This document shows, piece after piece, positions 25,850 to 35,311 of a stretch of 64,000 nucleotides of DNA. The DNA comes from JADJNY01 sp046349615 (GTDB lineage: Bacteria; Planctomycetota; UBA1135; GCA-002686595). Below the pieces are notes generated by a model, which had not been told where the DNA came from, made no database searches, and was given only the letters and a program-made list of their open reading frames with translations. Positions within the stretch are counted from its first letter, which is position 1, and each line of letters starts with the position of its first letter. Position numbers and translations under genes: made by a program. The stretch spans positions 310,001 through 374,000 of the forward strand of contig JAXMBZ010000001.1 of the NCBI GenBank assembly GCA_046349615.1. The letters run 5' to 3'.

Positions 25850-27568
25850 ATGCAGTTGAATCGGAGTGCGTTCCTCTCGAGCCTCGCCCTCGTCGGCGGG
25901 CTCCTCGCGACCGCGGCGCCTGCCGCCGCGCAGTGCGCGAGCCCCACGACGGGCCCGGACGTGATCTGCGGCGACGTGAACGGCGTGCAGAACTACACGG
26001 CGAGCGGGACGCTGGAAGCGCTCGCGCTCGGCACGACGTCCTGCAACATCGGGAACCAGATCCTCAACTGGATCCAGAACACGGTGAACCACCCGCTCAT
26101 GACGGGCGGCATCTTCAAGTACAAGGTCGTCGGCGGCTCCGGCCGCATGGAAGAGCTCGGCATCAGCTGGTGCAAGCACGCGTTCGCGGCGTTCCAGGAG
26201 AACGTCTGCTGCACCTGCTCCGTCGGCGGCGACCCGCTGCTCCAGCTCCTGAACCCGGGCTGCTCGGACCCCTACACGCCCGCGCGCAACGGCACGCAGA
26301 GCCTGCTCGGCCCGCGCTACCAGGTGAACCCGAACACCGGCGCGTACAACGCTTCGCCCCCGCACCCGTCCGGCGGCAACAACGGCCGCATCCAGGTCAG
26401 CACCACGGACCTCGAAGTGAGCTCGGCCAGCGTGCGCTACTTCGGCGAGATGATGTACATCGCGCTCGACGACGCCCGCGCGAACAACAACGACAACAAC
26501 GTGTCGTACCGCGAGCTCTCCGTGACCGGCAGCGGCACGTCCTGGACGTTCGGCACCATCGGCAGCACGGTGCGCATGAAGGGCGCGGTCGAAGCCTGGA
26601 AGGCCGTCGATCCGACGGTCACCCTCCAGACGGTCATCGTCCCCGAGGACTCCACGGCGCCGTACGACGGCACCGCGAAGCTCAACCTCCTCTTCAAGAC
26701 GACGAGCCTCGGCGGCGGTCTCTGGCACTACGAGTACGCGCTCCACAACCTGAACAGCGACCGCGCGGTCCAGGCGTTCAGCATTCCGGTTCCGGCCGGC
26801 GTCAACGTGACGAACATCGGCTTCCACGACGTGAACTACCTCGCCGGCGACGGCGAGCTCGGCGTGAACCGCGACGGCACGGACTGGACGAGCACGCTCT
26901 CGGGCGGCGCGCTCACGTGGGCGACGCAGACCTTCGCGGCGAACAACAACGCGAACGCGCTGCGCTTCGGCACGACCTACAACTTCCGCTTCGACGCGGA
27001 CCAGCCGCCCTCCGCGGTCAACCTGACGCTGACCCAGTACAAGGTCGTCAACAACGTCGTGGTCGCGGGCGTCGACGGTCCGAGCGCTCCTGCCGCGCCT
27101 GCGTTCGCGGCGTTCTGCCTCGGCGACGGCACGGGCACGGCCTGCCCCTGCGCCAACAACGGCGCGACGGGCAACGGTTGCGCGAACTCGTCCAACGCGG
27201 CGGGTGCGAACCTCGCCGGCGTCGGCACCCCGAGCGTCCTCTCCGACACGGCCGTGCTCAACGCGACGGCGATGACCGGAGCGACGTGCGTGTTCTTCCA
27301 GGGCAGCGCGCAGATGGCGCCCGTGGTCGTCGACGACGGCCTCGGCTGCGTCACCGGCTCGGTCATCCGCCTCGGAACGAAGGCGATCGGCGGCGGCAAC
27401 TCGAGCTTCCCGCAGGTCGGCGACCCGCTGATCAGCGTCCGCGGGGCGATCCCGGGCGCCGGCGGCACCTACTACTACCAGTGCTTCTATCGCAACGCGG
27501 CCTCGGGCTTCTGCCCCCCGGCCACGTCGAACCGCACGAACGGCGTCGCCGTCACGTGGGTCCCGTGA
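25850..27568 (+). CDS. Secreted Cys-rich paralogous family protein, copy B
   Basis: 572 residues with a clear signal peptide (FLSSLALVGGLLATAAPAAA). It carries all family blocks: GDVNGVQNYTASGTLEAL, CSDPYTPARNGTQSLLGP, HPSGGNNGRIQ, NNNDNNVSYREL, WHYEYALHNLNSDRAVQAFS and FAANNNANALRFGTTYNF. The C-terminal module has CPCANNGATGNGCANSSN and ends GFCPPATSNRTNG then VTWVP. Asn, Ile and Phe codons are almost all AAC, ATC and TTC, a bias usually linked to high expression. An unusual feature is a CCTCSVGGD insert at the CC position. A strong hairpin follows the stop. Confidence 0.85.
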   Translation: MQLNRSAFLSSLALVGGLLATAAPAAAQCASPTTGPDVICGDVNGVQNYTASGTLEALALGTTSCNIGNQILNWIQNTVNHPLMTGGIFKYKVVGGSGRMEELGISWCKHAFAAFQENVCCTCSVGGDPLLQLLNPGCSDPYTPARNGTQSLLGPRYQVNPNTGAYNASPPHPSGGNNGRIQVSTTDLEVSSASVRYFGEMMYIALDDARANNNDNNVSYRELSVTGSGTSWTFGTIGSTVRMKGAVEAWKAVDPTVTLQTVIVPEDSTAPYDGTAKLNLLFKTTSLGGGLWHYEYALHNLNSDRAVQAFSIPVPAGVNVTNIGFHDVNYLAGDGELGVNRDGTDWTSTLSGGALTWATQTFAANNNANALRFGTTYNFRFDADQPPSAVNLTLTQYKVVNNVVVAGVDGPSAPAAPAFAAFCLGDGTGTACPCANNGATGNGCANSSNAAGANLAGVGTPSVLSDTAVLNATAMTGATCVFFQGSAQMAPVVVDDGLGCVTGSVIRLGTKAIGGGNSSFPQVGDPLISVRGAIPGAGGTYYYQCFYRNAASGFCPPATSNRTNGVAVTWVP

Positions 27569-27613
27569 TTTGAAGCGCGAGGCGTCTCGAGCGAGGCGCC
27601 TCGGAGTTCACGA

Positions 27614-27657
27614 CGCGGCCGGGTCCGAGTGCTCCTCGGGCCCGGCCGCGGTCTTTC
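27614..27657 (+). terminator. Hairpin terminator after copy B
   Basis: A 16-bp stem (27614-27629 with 27635-27650, one G-T pair) closes a 5-nt loop and is followed by GTCTTTCC. It lies 45 nt past the stop codon. The T-run is short, so efficiency is uncertain. Confidence 0.5.
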
Positions 27658-27712
27658 CGGGGAACTTCGGCCTGCGGGGCTTCGTCTGACGCGGGCGGTC
27701 GATGCGCGGCAC

Positions 27713-27725
27713 GGAAGATCGTTCC
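27713..27725. promoter_or_regulatory. GGAA-N5-TTCC palindrome upstream of family member C
   Basis: GGAAGATCGTTCC, 103 nt before the ATG of copy C. TAGACT (27769-27774) lies 43 nt downstream of it, an arrangement close to that seen before copy A. Confidence 0.4.
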
Positions 27726-27828
27726 CCGCCCGACCGCGCGCCGCGCCGCGTGCCTGCGAGCCCGGGGGTAGACTTCGGTCGTCGAGGTCGCCGGCTCTCC
27801 GCACGCGCGGGCACCTCCGCCCTCAACG

Positions 27829-29556
27829 ATGCTCCGTCGACCGTCCTTCGCAGTCCGGGCCCTGGGTCTCGCGGTCACGACTGCGGCTCTGAGTGCACCT
27901 GCGCTCTCGCAACTGTTCCCGACCTGCCCGCTCCCCGGCCGCGTCGGCCCCGATCTGATCGTCGGGGACATCCCGGCCATCGCGAACTTCCCGTCCGTGG
28001 GGACGCTGGAAGCGCTGATGCCGGGCACGACCTCGTGCAGCGTCGGGACGGCGTGGGTGAACTGGATCTCGAACACGGCGCAGCATCCGCTGATCGGCGG
28101 CAATCTCTATCGCCATCGCGTCGTCGGCGGGTCCGGGAGATTCGAGCAACTCGGGCAGAGCTGGTTGAAGCACGCCTTCTTCGCGCTCTCGCAGAACCTC
28201 TGCTGCTCGAACTGCTCCCCGACCGACGGCACCCACCTCGGCGTCGGGTGCTCCGATCCCTACTCGCCGGCACGCAACGGCAACCAGTTCGGTCTCGGGC
28301 CCAAGTTCCAGGTCGCGCCCCACGCGGGCGCGTTCGTCTACCCGCCGCCGCACCCCAGCGGTGGGAACAACGGTCGCATCCAGGTCGAGGTCGGCGAGCT
28401 CGAGGACACGACGCTCCCTGGCGCAGCGCGCTTCCTCGTCGAGGCCAACTACGTCGCGCCGGACGACAGCGTCGCGAACAACAACGACAACAACTCGTCG
28501 TGGTGCGAGCTCAGCGTCACGGGCTCCGGCTCGGCCTGGGACTTCAACACGCTCGGCGCCACGACGCGCATGCAGACCGCGCTCGAGGCCTGGCCGCAGT
28601 TCGAGCCCGGCGTCCAACTCGTCGACGTCGCCGTGCCCGAGGGAACCGCTCCTCCCTGGGACGGCTTCTCGCGGATGATCCTCGGCTTCCACGTCACCGA
28701 CCTCGGCGGCGGGACGTGGCACTACGAATACGCGCTCGAGAACCAGAACAGCGACGCGGCCGCGCGCCTGTTCCGCGTCCCGATCGGGCCGGGTGTCGTG
28801 ATCTCCAACGTCGAGTTCCACGACGTCGCGTACCGCGGAGGAGATGGACCGGGGCTCGTCGACTACGACGGGACGGACTGGCCGGTGACGCAGCTCGCCG
28901 GCGAGCTCACGTGGAGCACGCAGTCGTTCCTGCAGAGCAACCGCGCGAACGCCCTGCGCTGGGGGACGACCTACAACTTCCGGTTCGATGCGAACGCACC
29001 GCCGACGAGCGGCGCGATCACGATCGGGATGTACCGGAACGCGAACAACTCGGTGCTCGTGTCGGGCGTCGACGTCCCGAGCTTCCCGCAACCCGGCGTC
29101 GCGACGTGTTTCGGTGACGGGACCGGGCTCACGCCCTGCCCGTGCGCGAACTTCGGTGCGCCGGGGCATGGGTGCGCGCACTCCGCGAACGCGAACGGAG
29201 CGCTGCTTTCGGCGGGTTTCGCCGGCGGGGGGAGCGCGGTCAGCCTCCTCGCCTCCGAGCTGGTCGCGGGCGGTTTCGCCGTGTTCCTCGCCGGGGCGGA
29301 CCTACCGACGGGAGCCGTCTTCGGCGACGGGGTCCTGTGTCTCGCGAGTCCGATCCTGCGTCTCGCCACCGCGCCGGTCGCGGGCGGGTTCGCGACCTAC
29401 CCGGGCGTTGGAGATCCGCCGCTGTGGGTCGCCGGAGGCACGCCGCCCGGGAGCGGGCTCGTCGGCCGCTACCAGGTCGCCTTCCGCAACGCGGCCGCGG
29501 CGTTCTGCCCGCCGGGTGCCACGAACATCACGAACGCCTATCAGATCACCTGGTAG
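27829..29556 (+). CDS. Secreted Cys-rich paralogous family protein, copy C
   Basis: 575 residues, the most divergent of the five. Signal peptide LGLAVTTAALSAPALS. The first block is changed to GDIPAIANFPSVGTLEAL, and the C-terminal module reads CPCANFGAPGHGCAHSAN. The core is kept: FEQLGQSWLKHAFFAL, CCSNC, GVGCSDPYSPARNG, HPSGGNNGRIQVEVGELE, NNNDNNSSWCEL, WHYEYALENQNSD and RWGTTYNFRFDAN. It ends ITW like copy A rather than WVP or YVP. Function unknown; extracellular or surface location is inferred from the signal peptide and cysteines. Confidence 0.85.
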   Translation: MLRRPSFAVRALGLAVTTAALSAPALSQLFPTCPLPGRVGPDLIVGDIPAIANFPSVGTLEALMPGTTSCSVGTAWVNWISNTAQHPLIGGNLYRHRVVGGSGRFEQLGQSWLKHAFFALSQNLCCSNCSPTDGTHLGVGCSDPYSPARNGNQFGLGPKFQVAPHAGAFVYPPPHPSGGNNGRIQVEVGELEDTTLPGAARFLVEANYVAPDDSVANNNDNNSSWCELSVTGSGSAWDFNTLGATTRMQTALEAWPQFEPGVQLVDVAVPEGTAPPWDGFSRMILGFHVTDLGGGTWHYEYALENQNSDAAARLFRVPIGPGVVISNVEFHDVAYRGGDGPGLVDYDGTDWPVTQLAGELTWSTQSFLQSNRANALRWGTTYNFRFDANAPPTSGAITIGMYRNANNSVLVSGVDVPSFPQPGVATCFGDGTGLTPCPCANFGAPGHGCAHSANANGALLSAGFAGGGSAVSLLASELVAGGFAVFLAGADLPTGAVFGDGVLCLASPILRLATAPVAGGFATYPGVGDPPLWVAGGTPPGSGLVGRYQVAFRNAAAAFCPPGATNITNAYQITW

Positions 29557-29558
29557 GC

Positions 29559-29590
29559 CCCGTCGCACCGTGCGCGCCGACGGGACGCTC
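29559..29590 (+). terminator. Weak hairpin after copy C
   Basis: A 7-bp stem CCCGTCG/CGACGGG (29559-29565 with 29578-29584) with a 12-nt loop begins 2 nt past the stop and is followed by ACGCTCTTT. It is the weakest of the terminators proposed in this cluster. Confidence 0.3.
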
Positions 29591-29640
29591 TTTCGCCTCG
29601 AACCACCTCCCGCGATGCGGCTTTTCCCCGTAGTCTCGTC

Positions 29641-29654
29641 GGAATCGGACTTCC
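29641..29654. promoter_or_regulatory. GGAA-N6-TTCC near-match upstream of family member D
   Basis: GGAATCGGACTTCC, the same half-sites with one extra base between them, 98 nt before the ATG. TAGTCT (29631-29636) precedes it. Confidence 0.3.
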
Positions 29655-29752
29655 TCCCGACGATGGCTGCGGTGGGCTCGCCCCGCGTCGTCCCTCGACG
29701 ATCTCGAATCACGCTCGAATCCCTCGAACTCCAGCCCAGCCCAAGCCCCCAC

Positions 29753-31462
29753 ATGAACTTCACCTCCCTGTCGCTCCGTACGCTTTTCGCCGCCGCGGGC
29801 GCCTGTGCGCTCACGGTCACGGCGAGCGCTCAGACGTGCTCCTTCGTCGCGGGCCCCGACGTCATCGTCGGGGACTGCACGGGTCCCCAGAACTACACCG
29901 CGGTCAGCGGCCTCGACGCGCTCGCGGTCGGCACGACGTCCTGCAACATCGGCAACACGGTGTTGAACTGGGTCGCCAACACGGTGAACCACCCGATCAT
30001 CGGAGGGGGCGTGTTCAAGTACAAGCAGGTCAACGGCGCGTGGCGCTTCGAGCAGCTCGGACAGAGCTGGCTCAAGCACGCGTTCACGGCGCTGCAGGGC
30101 ACGACGTGCTGCTCGAACTGCACGCCGAACCCGAACGGTTCCGCGCTCGGCGTCGGTTGCTCCGACCCGTACACCGCCTCGCGCAACGGGACGCAGAGCG
30201 GTCTCGGCCCGAAGTACCAGGTCAACCCGAACACGGGCTCGTACGTCGCGTCGCACCCGGTCCCGAGCGGCGGCAACAACGGCCGCGTCCAGATGGACGT
30301 GACGCGCCTCGAGCCGAGCTCGGCGAGCGTGCGCTACTTCATGGACGCGCAGTACGTCACGCTCGACGACGCGCAGTGGAACAACAACGACAACAACGCG
30401 TCGTACCGCGAGCTCTCCTGCACGGGCGGGCCTTCGGAGTTCGTCTTCGCGACGATCGGCGCGACGCAGCGCCAGAAGGCCGGCATCGAGGCCTGGAAGG
30501 TGATCGACGCGACCGTCAACCAGGTCACGGTCACCGTGCCCGAGGGCTCGAGCGCGCCGTACGACGGCAACGCGAAGCTGATCCTCTCCTGGCAGGTCAC
30601 GAACCTCGGCGGCGGCCAGTGGCACTACGAATACGCGCTGTACAACATGAACAGCGACCGCTCGATCCGTGCGTTCAGCATCCCGATTCCCTCGGGCGTG
30701 GCCGTCACGAACATCGGCTTCAACGACGTCGCGTACCTCGGCGGCGACGGCAACGGCGGGGTCAACTTCGACGGCACCGACTGGGTCGGCGCGGTCAGCG
30801 GCGGCGCTCTGACGTGGTCGACGCAGACCTTCGCGGCGAACAACAACGCGAACGCGCTCCGCTGGGGCACGACCTACAACTTCCGCTTCGACGCGAACAC
30901 GGCTCCGCAGAACGTCAACCTGACCCTGTCGCAGTACAAGGTCGTCAACGACGTCGTGGTTCCGAACGTGAGCGGCCCGACGGCAGGTTTGCCCTCGATC
31001 ACGGCCTACTGCATCGGCGACGGCACGCTGACGGACTGCCCGTGCGCGAACAACGGCCTCGCGGGCCGCGGTTGCGCGAACTCGGCGTTCGCGAACGGCG
31101 CGCTCCTCGGCGCGACCGGCACGGCGAGCGTGTCGGCGGACACGCTCGTGCTCAACGCGAGCGAGATGACCGGTGCCACGTGCGTCTTCTTCCTCGGTGA
31201 CGCGCAGATGTCCCCGACGCCCGTCGACGACGGTCTCGGTTGCGTGACGGGTTCGGTCGTGCGCCTCGGCACGAAGGCCGTCGGCGGCAACACGAGCTCC
31301 TACCCGCAGCCGGGCGACACGTCGATCGCGACGCGCGCGGCGATCCCGGGCACGGGCGGGACGCGCTACGTCCAGTGCTTCTATCGCAACGCGGTCGCGG
31401 GCTTCTGTCCGCCGGCGACGTCGAACCGCACGAACGGTCTCCAGGTCACCTACGTCCCGTGA
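29753..31462 (+). CDS. Secreted Cys-rich paralogous family protein, copy D
   Basis: 569 residues with signal peptide TLFAAAGACALTVTASA. Family blocks present: GDCTGPQNYTAVSGLDAL, FEQLGQSWLKHAFTAL, CCSNC, GVGCSDPYTASRNGTQ, NNNDNNASYREL, WHYEYALYNMNSDRSIRAFS and FAANNNANALRWGTTYNF. The C-terminal module has CPCANNGLAGRGCANSAF, a long block ASVSADTLVLNASEMTGATC shared closely with B and E, and the ending GFCPPATSNRTNG. It is most like copies B and E. Strong use of C-ending codons suggests high expression. A good terminator follows. Confidence 0.85.
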   Translation: MNFTSLSLRTLFAAAGACALTVTASAQTCSFVAGPDVIVGDCTGPQNYTAVSGLDALAVGTTSCNIGNTVLNWVANTVNHPIIGGGVFKYKQVNGAWRFEQLGQSWLKHAFTALQGTTCCSNCTPNPNGSALGVGCSDPYTASRNGTQSGLGPKYQVNPNTGSYVASHPVPSGGNNGRVQMDVTRLEPSSASVRYFMDAQYVTLDDAQWNNNDNNASYRELSCTGGPSEFVFATIGATQRQKAGIEAWKVIDATVNQVTVTVPEGSSAPYDGNAKLILSWQVTNLGGGQWHYEYALYNMNSDRSIRAFSIPIPSGVAVTNIGFNDVAYLGGDGNGGVNFDGTDWVGAVSGGALTWSTQTFAANNNANALRWGTTYNFRFDANTAPQNVNLTLSQYKVVNDVVVPNVSGPTAGLPSITAYCIGDGTLTDCPCANNGLAGRGCANSAFANGALLGATGTASVSADTLVLNASEMTGATCVFFLGDAQMSPTPVDDGLGCVTGSVVRLGTKAVGGNTSSYPQPGDTSIATRAAIPGTGGTRYVQCFYRNAVAGFCPPATSNRTNGLQVTYVP

Positions 31463-31494
31463 CCCGGCCGCCGGGCTCTCCGGCGTGCACGAAA

Positions 31495-31534
31495 CGAGCG
31501 GCGTCCCCGGCGATGGGGGCGCCGCTCGCGTTTT
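31495..31534 (+). terminator. Terminator after copy D
   Basis: A 14-bp stem (31495-31508 with 31515-31528, one G-T pair) closes the 6-nt loop GGCGAT and is followed by CGTTTT. It separates copy D from the converging sigma-factor gene. Confidence 0.6.
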
Positions 31535-31628
31535 CACCGAGCTTCCGCCCGCGCAGCGAGCACCGCCCGAACGCGCGCGGGGCGCTCGTGGCGCCCCGCG
31601 TCGAACGATCGTCGTCGTGCTCCCGTGC

Positions 31629-32594
31629 TCACATGAGCAGCGTGCCGGACTTCTGGCCGAGCAGGCCCTTCAAGCGGCTCATCACGTTGGAGTGGATCTG
31701 ACACACGCGGCTCTCGGTGAGCTCGAGCATCTCGCCGATCTCACGCATCGTGTGACCGACCTGGTAGTACTGCGTGATGATGAACCGCTCCTTGTGCGTC
31801 AGGGAGCGCGTGATGAAGTCCATCATGTCGCGGCGGTGGAGCTCGCCGATCGGGTCGATCGCGCGCCGGTCCTCGAGGATGTCGACCTTCTCGATCGACG
31901 AGTCGTCGTCGCGGTCTTCCCACTTCTCCGAGAGCGAGAACATCGTCTTCGCGCTCGCGCTGTTCATCTCGGTCGTGAGCTCGGTGTGGTCCATCTGCAG
32001 CGCGGCGGCGAGCTCCGCGTGCGTGGGTTCGCGGCCGTATTCGCCCGTGAGACGCTGCAGCGTCTTGTCGATGCGGCCCGCCTTGAGGCGCACGAGGCGC
32101 GGCACCCAGTCCTGCGAGCGCAGCTGGTCGAGGATCGACCCGCGGATGCGCGTCGTGCAGTACGTCTTGAACTTGATGTTGCGGTCGGGGTCGAAGCCGC
32201 GGATCGCGTCCATCAGGCCGAAGAGGCCGGCGCTGACGAGGTCGTCGAGCTCGATCGACTTCGGGAGCGTCTGCAGGAGCCGCTCCGCGATGTAGCGCAC
32301 GAGCGGATAGTGCCGCTCCATGAGCACGTTGCGCAGCTTCTCGATCTCGACCTCGTTCTTCGCCTTCCGCGCCTTGCGGTAGACCTCCCAGATCTCCTCG
32401 GTCGGGAGCGGCTCGAGCTCCGGCGCGTCGACCTTCTTGATCTCGATGCGCGGCCGCGCGGCGGCCGACGGGAGCGGAGCCTTGGGCTCGGCGTCCGAAG
32501 CATGCGCCTTCGACTCGCGCGGCTCATGCGCGCTCTTCGGAGCGGCCTTCGTCGCGGTCTCCTTCGTGCGTTCGACGGGCTTCTTCTTGGTCAT
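31629..32594 (-). CDS. FliA/WhiG-type RNA polymerase sigma factor
   Basis: 321 residues. After about 65 charged, Lys/Ala-rich residues it shows sigma-70 region 2 (LDDLVSAGLFGLMDAIRGFD, then FKTYCTTRIRGSILDQLRS), region 3 (DWVPRLVRLKAGRIDKTLQR) and region 4 (HTMREIGEMLELTESRVCQI). This is the sigma-28 group, which in many bacteria controls flagella or development. No motility gene is present in the window, so its regulon is unknown. It sits between copies D and E of the secreted family, on the opposite strand, which makes a link tempting but unproven. apt follows on the upstream side after 40 nt. Confidence 0.9.
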   Translation of the reverse strand: MTKKKPVERTKETATKAAPKSAHEPRESKAHASDAEPKAPLPSAAARPRIEIKKVDAPELEPLPTEEIWEVYRKARKAKNEVEIEKLRNVLMERHYPLVRYIAERLLQTLPKSIELDDLVSAGLFGLMDAIRGFDPDRNIKFKTYCTTRIRGSILDQLRSQDWVPRLVRLKAGRIDKTLQRLTGEYGREPTHAELAAALQMDHTELTTEMNSASAKTMFSLSEKWEDRDDDSSIEKVDILEDRRAIDPIGELHRRDMMDFITRSLTHKERFIITQYYQVGHTMREIGEMLELTESRVCQIHSNVMSRLKGLLGQKSGTLLM

Positions 32595-32634
32595 GGATGG
32601 GCTCGGGTCGGTACGTCGGGCGGTCGGACGGCGA

Positions 32635-33144
32635 TCAGTAGTGCAGGAGCGAATGGACCGGCACGTCCCCGAGGCGCTTGCGCCCCGCGAGGAAATCGAG
32701 CTCGATCACGAAGGAGCACCCGACGGGCTTGCCGCCGAGCTTGCGCACGAGCTTGAGCGCAGCCTCCATCGTGCCGCCGGTCGCGAGCAGGTCGTCGACG
32801 AGCAGCACGCCTTGGCCGGCTCGCACGGCGTCGCGGTGGATCTCGATGCGATCGGTGCCGTACTCGAGCTCGTAGCTCTCGCTCTCCGTCTTCCACGGCA
32901 GCTTGCCCGGCTTGCGGATGGGCACGAAGCCCTTGCCGAGATGGTGAGCGAGCGCGGTGCCGAAGATGAAGCCGCGCGATTCGATGCCGCAGACGACGTC
33001 GAACGTCCGCGGTTCGACGGCGCGCGCGAGCTCCGAGATCGTCTCCTTCAGCCCCGCCGGATCCTGGAGCAGCGGCGTGATGTCCTTGAACAGGATCCCC
33101 TTCTTCGGGAAGTCGGGAACGTCTCGGATGAACGCTTGGATCAA
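32635..33144 (-). CDS. apt: Adenine phosphoribosyltransferase
   Basis: 169 residues. It salvages adenine to AMP using phosphoribosyl pyrophosphate. N-terminal IRDVPDFPKKGILFKDITPL, CGIESRGFIFG and the PRPP motif VLLVDDLLATGGT (113-125) are standard. No ATG precedes the conserved N-terminus; the start is TTG at 33144 with GGAG 6 nt upstream, giving the normal length. It lies between argS and the sigma-factor gene on the same strand. Confidence 0.94.
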   Translation of the reverse strand: MIQAFIRDVPDFPKKGILFKDITPLLQDPAGLKETISELARAVEPRTFDVVCGIESRGFIFGTALAHHLGKGFVPIRKPGKLPWKTESESYELEYGTDRIEIHRDAVRAGQGVLLVDDLLATGGTMEAALKLVRKLGGKPVGCSFVIELDFLAGRKRLGDVPVHSLLHY

Positions 33145-33254
33145 GGACGGCTCCGGGGGGGGCCCTCCGACTCCTTTCGGTCGCCGCGGTCCGAAAGGGG
33201 CGAAGGGCCGGCTCGTGGTATCGGCACGCGCGCTGGGCGACTTGAGGACGGGGT

Positions 33255-35030
33255 TCACATCTCCTCGGGCGCGGCGACGCCGAGGAGGCGCAACCCGTTC
33301 GCGAGAACGGTCTTGCAGGAGCGGACCAGAGCCAGTCTCGCGGCCGTGACGGGCGGTTCCTGGTCGAGCACTCGGTTCCCGACATACCACGTGCTGAGGT
33401 CGCGTGAAAGGGCGAGGAGCGCCTGCGCGAGCTCGCTCGGCTCCGCGTGCTCGGCGGCGGAGCGAACGACGTCGGGGAACTGCGAGAGGCGCACGAGCAC
33501 CGGAGCGGCCTCGGTGAGCGCGCTCCAGTCCGGCGCGGCGTTCCCTTGGCCGCTCGCCTGCGCCTTGCGGAGGATCGACGCCATGCGGGCGTGCGTGTAC
33601 TGCACGTAGGGACCGGTCTCGCCCTCGAAGCTGAGCACTTCGGCCTTGTCGAAGACGACGTCCTTGATGCGCTCGCGCTTCAGGTCGTTGAACACGAGCG
33701 CGCCGATGCCGATCTGTTCGGCGATCTGCTGCTGGCCCGCGAGCTCGGGGTTCTTCTCGCGGACGACGCGGCTCGTCTCCTCGACGACCTCGTCGAGCAG
33801 CTCGTCGAGCACGAGCACGTCGCCCTTGCGGCTCGCGAGCTTCGTGCGCCCCGTTCCGAGGAGCAGCCCGAAGTCGACGTGCTCGACGCGCGGCTCGAAG
33901 TCGGCCCCGAGCCGCTTGAGCACGGCCTTCAACTGGCGGAAGTGGAGCTTCTGCTCCGCGCCGACGACGTAGAGGCAGCGCTCGAAGTGGAACTCGTCCC
34001 AGCGGTGGTAGAGCGCCGCGAGGTCGCGCGTCGCGTAGAGCGTCGTCCCGTCGCGCTGCTTGAGCAGGCACGGCGTCTCGGCGAGGCCCTTGTCGATCGC
34101 TTTCAGCGCCACGATCGTCGCGCCGTCGGAGATCTCCGTGATCCCGGCCTTCTCGCAGCGCTCGAACGTCGGCGCGAGGAACGGCTCGTAGAAGCTCTCG
34201 CCGCGCACGAGGTCGTGGCGGATGCCGAGCCGCTGGTACGTCCGCGAGAAACCGCGCATCGAGACCTCGGTGACCCAGCGCCAGAGCGCGCGGATCTCGC
34301 CGTCCTTGCCGCTCTCGAGCTCGCGCCACGCGTCGCGCGCTTCCGCGGCGAACGCGGCGTCGTGCTCGGGACGTTCGGGGTCGAGCACCTTCTTGCTGCG
34401 CTGGTAGACCTCGAGCAGACCGCGCACGGGGTCGCCCTCGATGTCGATGCCGAGCTCCTTCGCGCGGTCGAGCACGACCTTGCCGTCCGCGCCGACGCGC
34501 GCGCCGCCCCAGCGCTTCATCGCGACGACGAGGCCGCCGAACATCGAGCCCCAGTCGCCGATGTGGTTGATGCCGACGGTGCGGTAGCCGAGCGCTTCGT
34601 GCAGGTTGACGAGCGCCTGTCCGAGGATCGTCGAGCGCAGGTGCCCGACGTGCATCGGCTTCGCGATGTTCGGGCTCGAGAAGTCGATCACGATCGTCTT
34701 CCCGCGGCCGAGGTCGGAGCGGCCGTATCGCGTACCGCCCGCTTCGACCGCGCCGACGACGGTACGGGCGAGGAGCGTGCGCTCGACCTGGAAGTTGATG
34801 TAGGGGCCCGTGGCGACCGCGGTGATGCCCTGGAGCTTCCCGCCGAGCGCGCTCGCGAGCTCCGCGGCGATCGCGGGCGGCGCCTTCTTCTGCGCCTTCG
34901 CGAGCGCGAAGCACGGGAAGGCCAGATCGCCCATCGCACGGTCGCGCGGCTCCTCGATCTTGATCTCGGCGGGAGCGAGGCCGGTGAGGACGGAGAGAGC
35001 CTGGGCGATCGTGTCGGCGAAGTGGCGCAT
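33255..35030 (-). CDS. argS: Arginine--tRNA ligase
   Basis: 591-residue class I aminoacyl-tRNA synthetase. The N-terminal additional domain is followed by the nucleotide-binding signature SSPNIAKPMHVGH (118-130). The KMSKS-like loop is represented by TKLASRKGDVLVLDEL, as in ArgRS proteins with a degenerate second motif. The C-terminal anticodon-binding domain ends KTVLANGLRLLGVAAPEEM. Normal length. It is divergent from copy E (281-bp spacer). Confidence 0.97.
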   Translation of the reverse strand: MRHFADTIAQALSVLTGLAPAEIKIEEPRDRAMGDLAFPCFALAKAQKKAPPAIAAELASALGGKLQGITAVATGPYINFQVERTLLARTVVGAVEAGGTRYGRSDLGRGKTIVIDFSSPNIAKPMHVGHLRSTILGQALVNLHEALGYRTVGINHIGDWGSMFGGLVVAMKRWGGARVGADGKVVLDRAKELGIDIEGDPVRGLLEVYQRSKKVLDPERPEHDAAFAAEARDAWRELESGKDGEIRALWRWVTEVSMRGFSRTYQRLGIRHDLVRGESFYEPFLAPTFERCEKAGITEISDGATIVALKAIDKGLAETPCLLKQRDGTTLYATRDLAALYHRWDEFHFERCLYVVGAEQKLHFRQLKAVLKRLGADFEPRVEHVDFGLLLGTGRTKLASRKGDVLVLDELLDEVVEETSRVVREKNPELAGQQQIAEQIGIGALVFNDLKRERIKDVVFDKAEVLSFEGETGPYVQYTHARMASILRKAQASGQGNAAPDWSALTEAAPVLVRLSQFPDVVRSAAEHAEPSELAQALLALSRDLSTWYVGNRVLDQEPPVTAARLALVRSCKTVLANGLRLLGVAAPEEM

Positions 35031-35104
35031 GGTCGAAGCGCGAGAGCCTAGGGACGCGGCGGAGCGCTTGGCAAGGAGCGCGTCCGGGGTGCGTTCGCGC
35101 GCTC

Positions 35105-35117
35105 GGAAGGACTTTCA
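35105..35117. promoter_or_regulatory. GGAA-N5-TTCA near-match upstream of family member E
   Basis: GGAAGGACTTTCA, one mismatch from the palindrome, 194 nt before the ATG. TACGCT (35140-35145) lies 22 nt downstream. Confidence 0.3.
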
Positions 35118-35202
35118 CAGTGCTCTGCGATCGAGGACGTACGCTTTCGAACTCCCTGGGGAACCTCTGGGCGGTCCGTTGCGTCCCGAATACGCTTGGA
35201 AC

Positions 35203-35223
35203 ACGGCCCTCGGCGAGGGCCGT
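35203..35223 (+). promoter_or_regulatory. Leader hairpin before copy E
   Basis: A perfect 9-bp stem ACGGCCCTC/GAGGGCCGT with a 3-nt loop lies between the candidate -10 and the start at 35312. No T-run follows it, so a role in RNA stability or translation is more likely than termination. Confidence 0.4.
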
Positions 35224-35311
35224 TCGCACGTCTCGGCGGCCCCGTCTCGGCAGGGACGCTTCGTCGAGCGCCTCCGCGCGCCCACCTCGGTCGAACCCCA
35301 GAATCCAACTC

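Noticed and set aside
23798..31462. CRISPR array or simple tandem repeat
   Set aside because: The repetition is at gene scale between diverged paralogs; no short regularly spaced direct repeats were seen anywhere in the window.
31629..35030. Insertion of a mobile segment between copies D and E
   Set aside because: The intervening genes (sigma factor, apt, argS) are ordinary chromosomal genes with matching base composition, and no integrase, terminal repeat or target duplication was seen.
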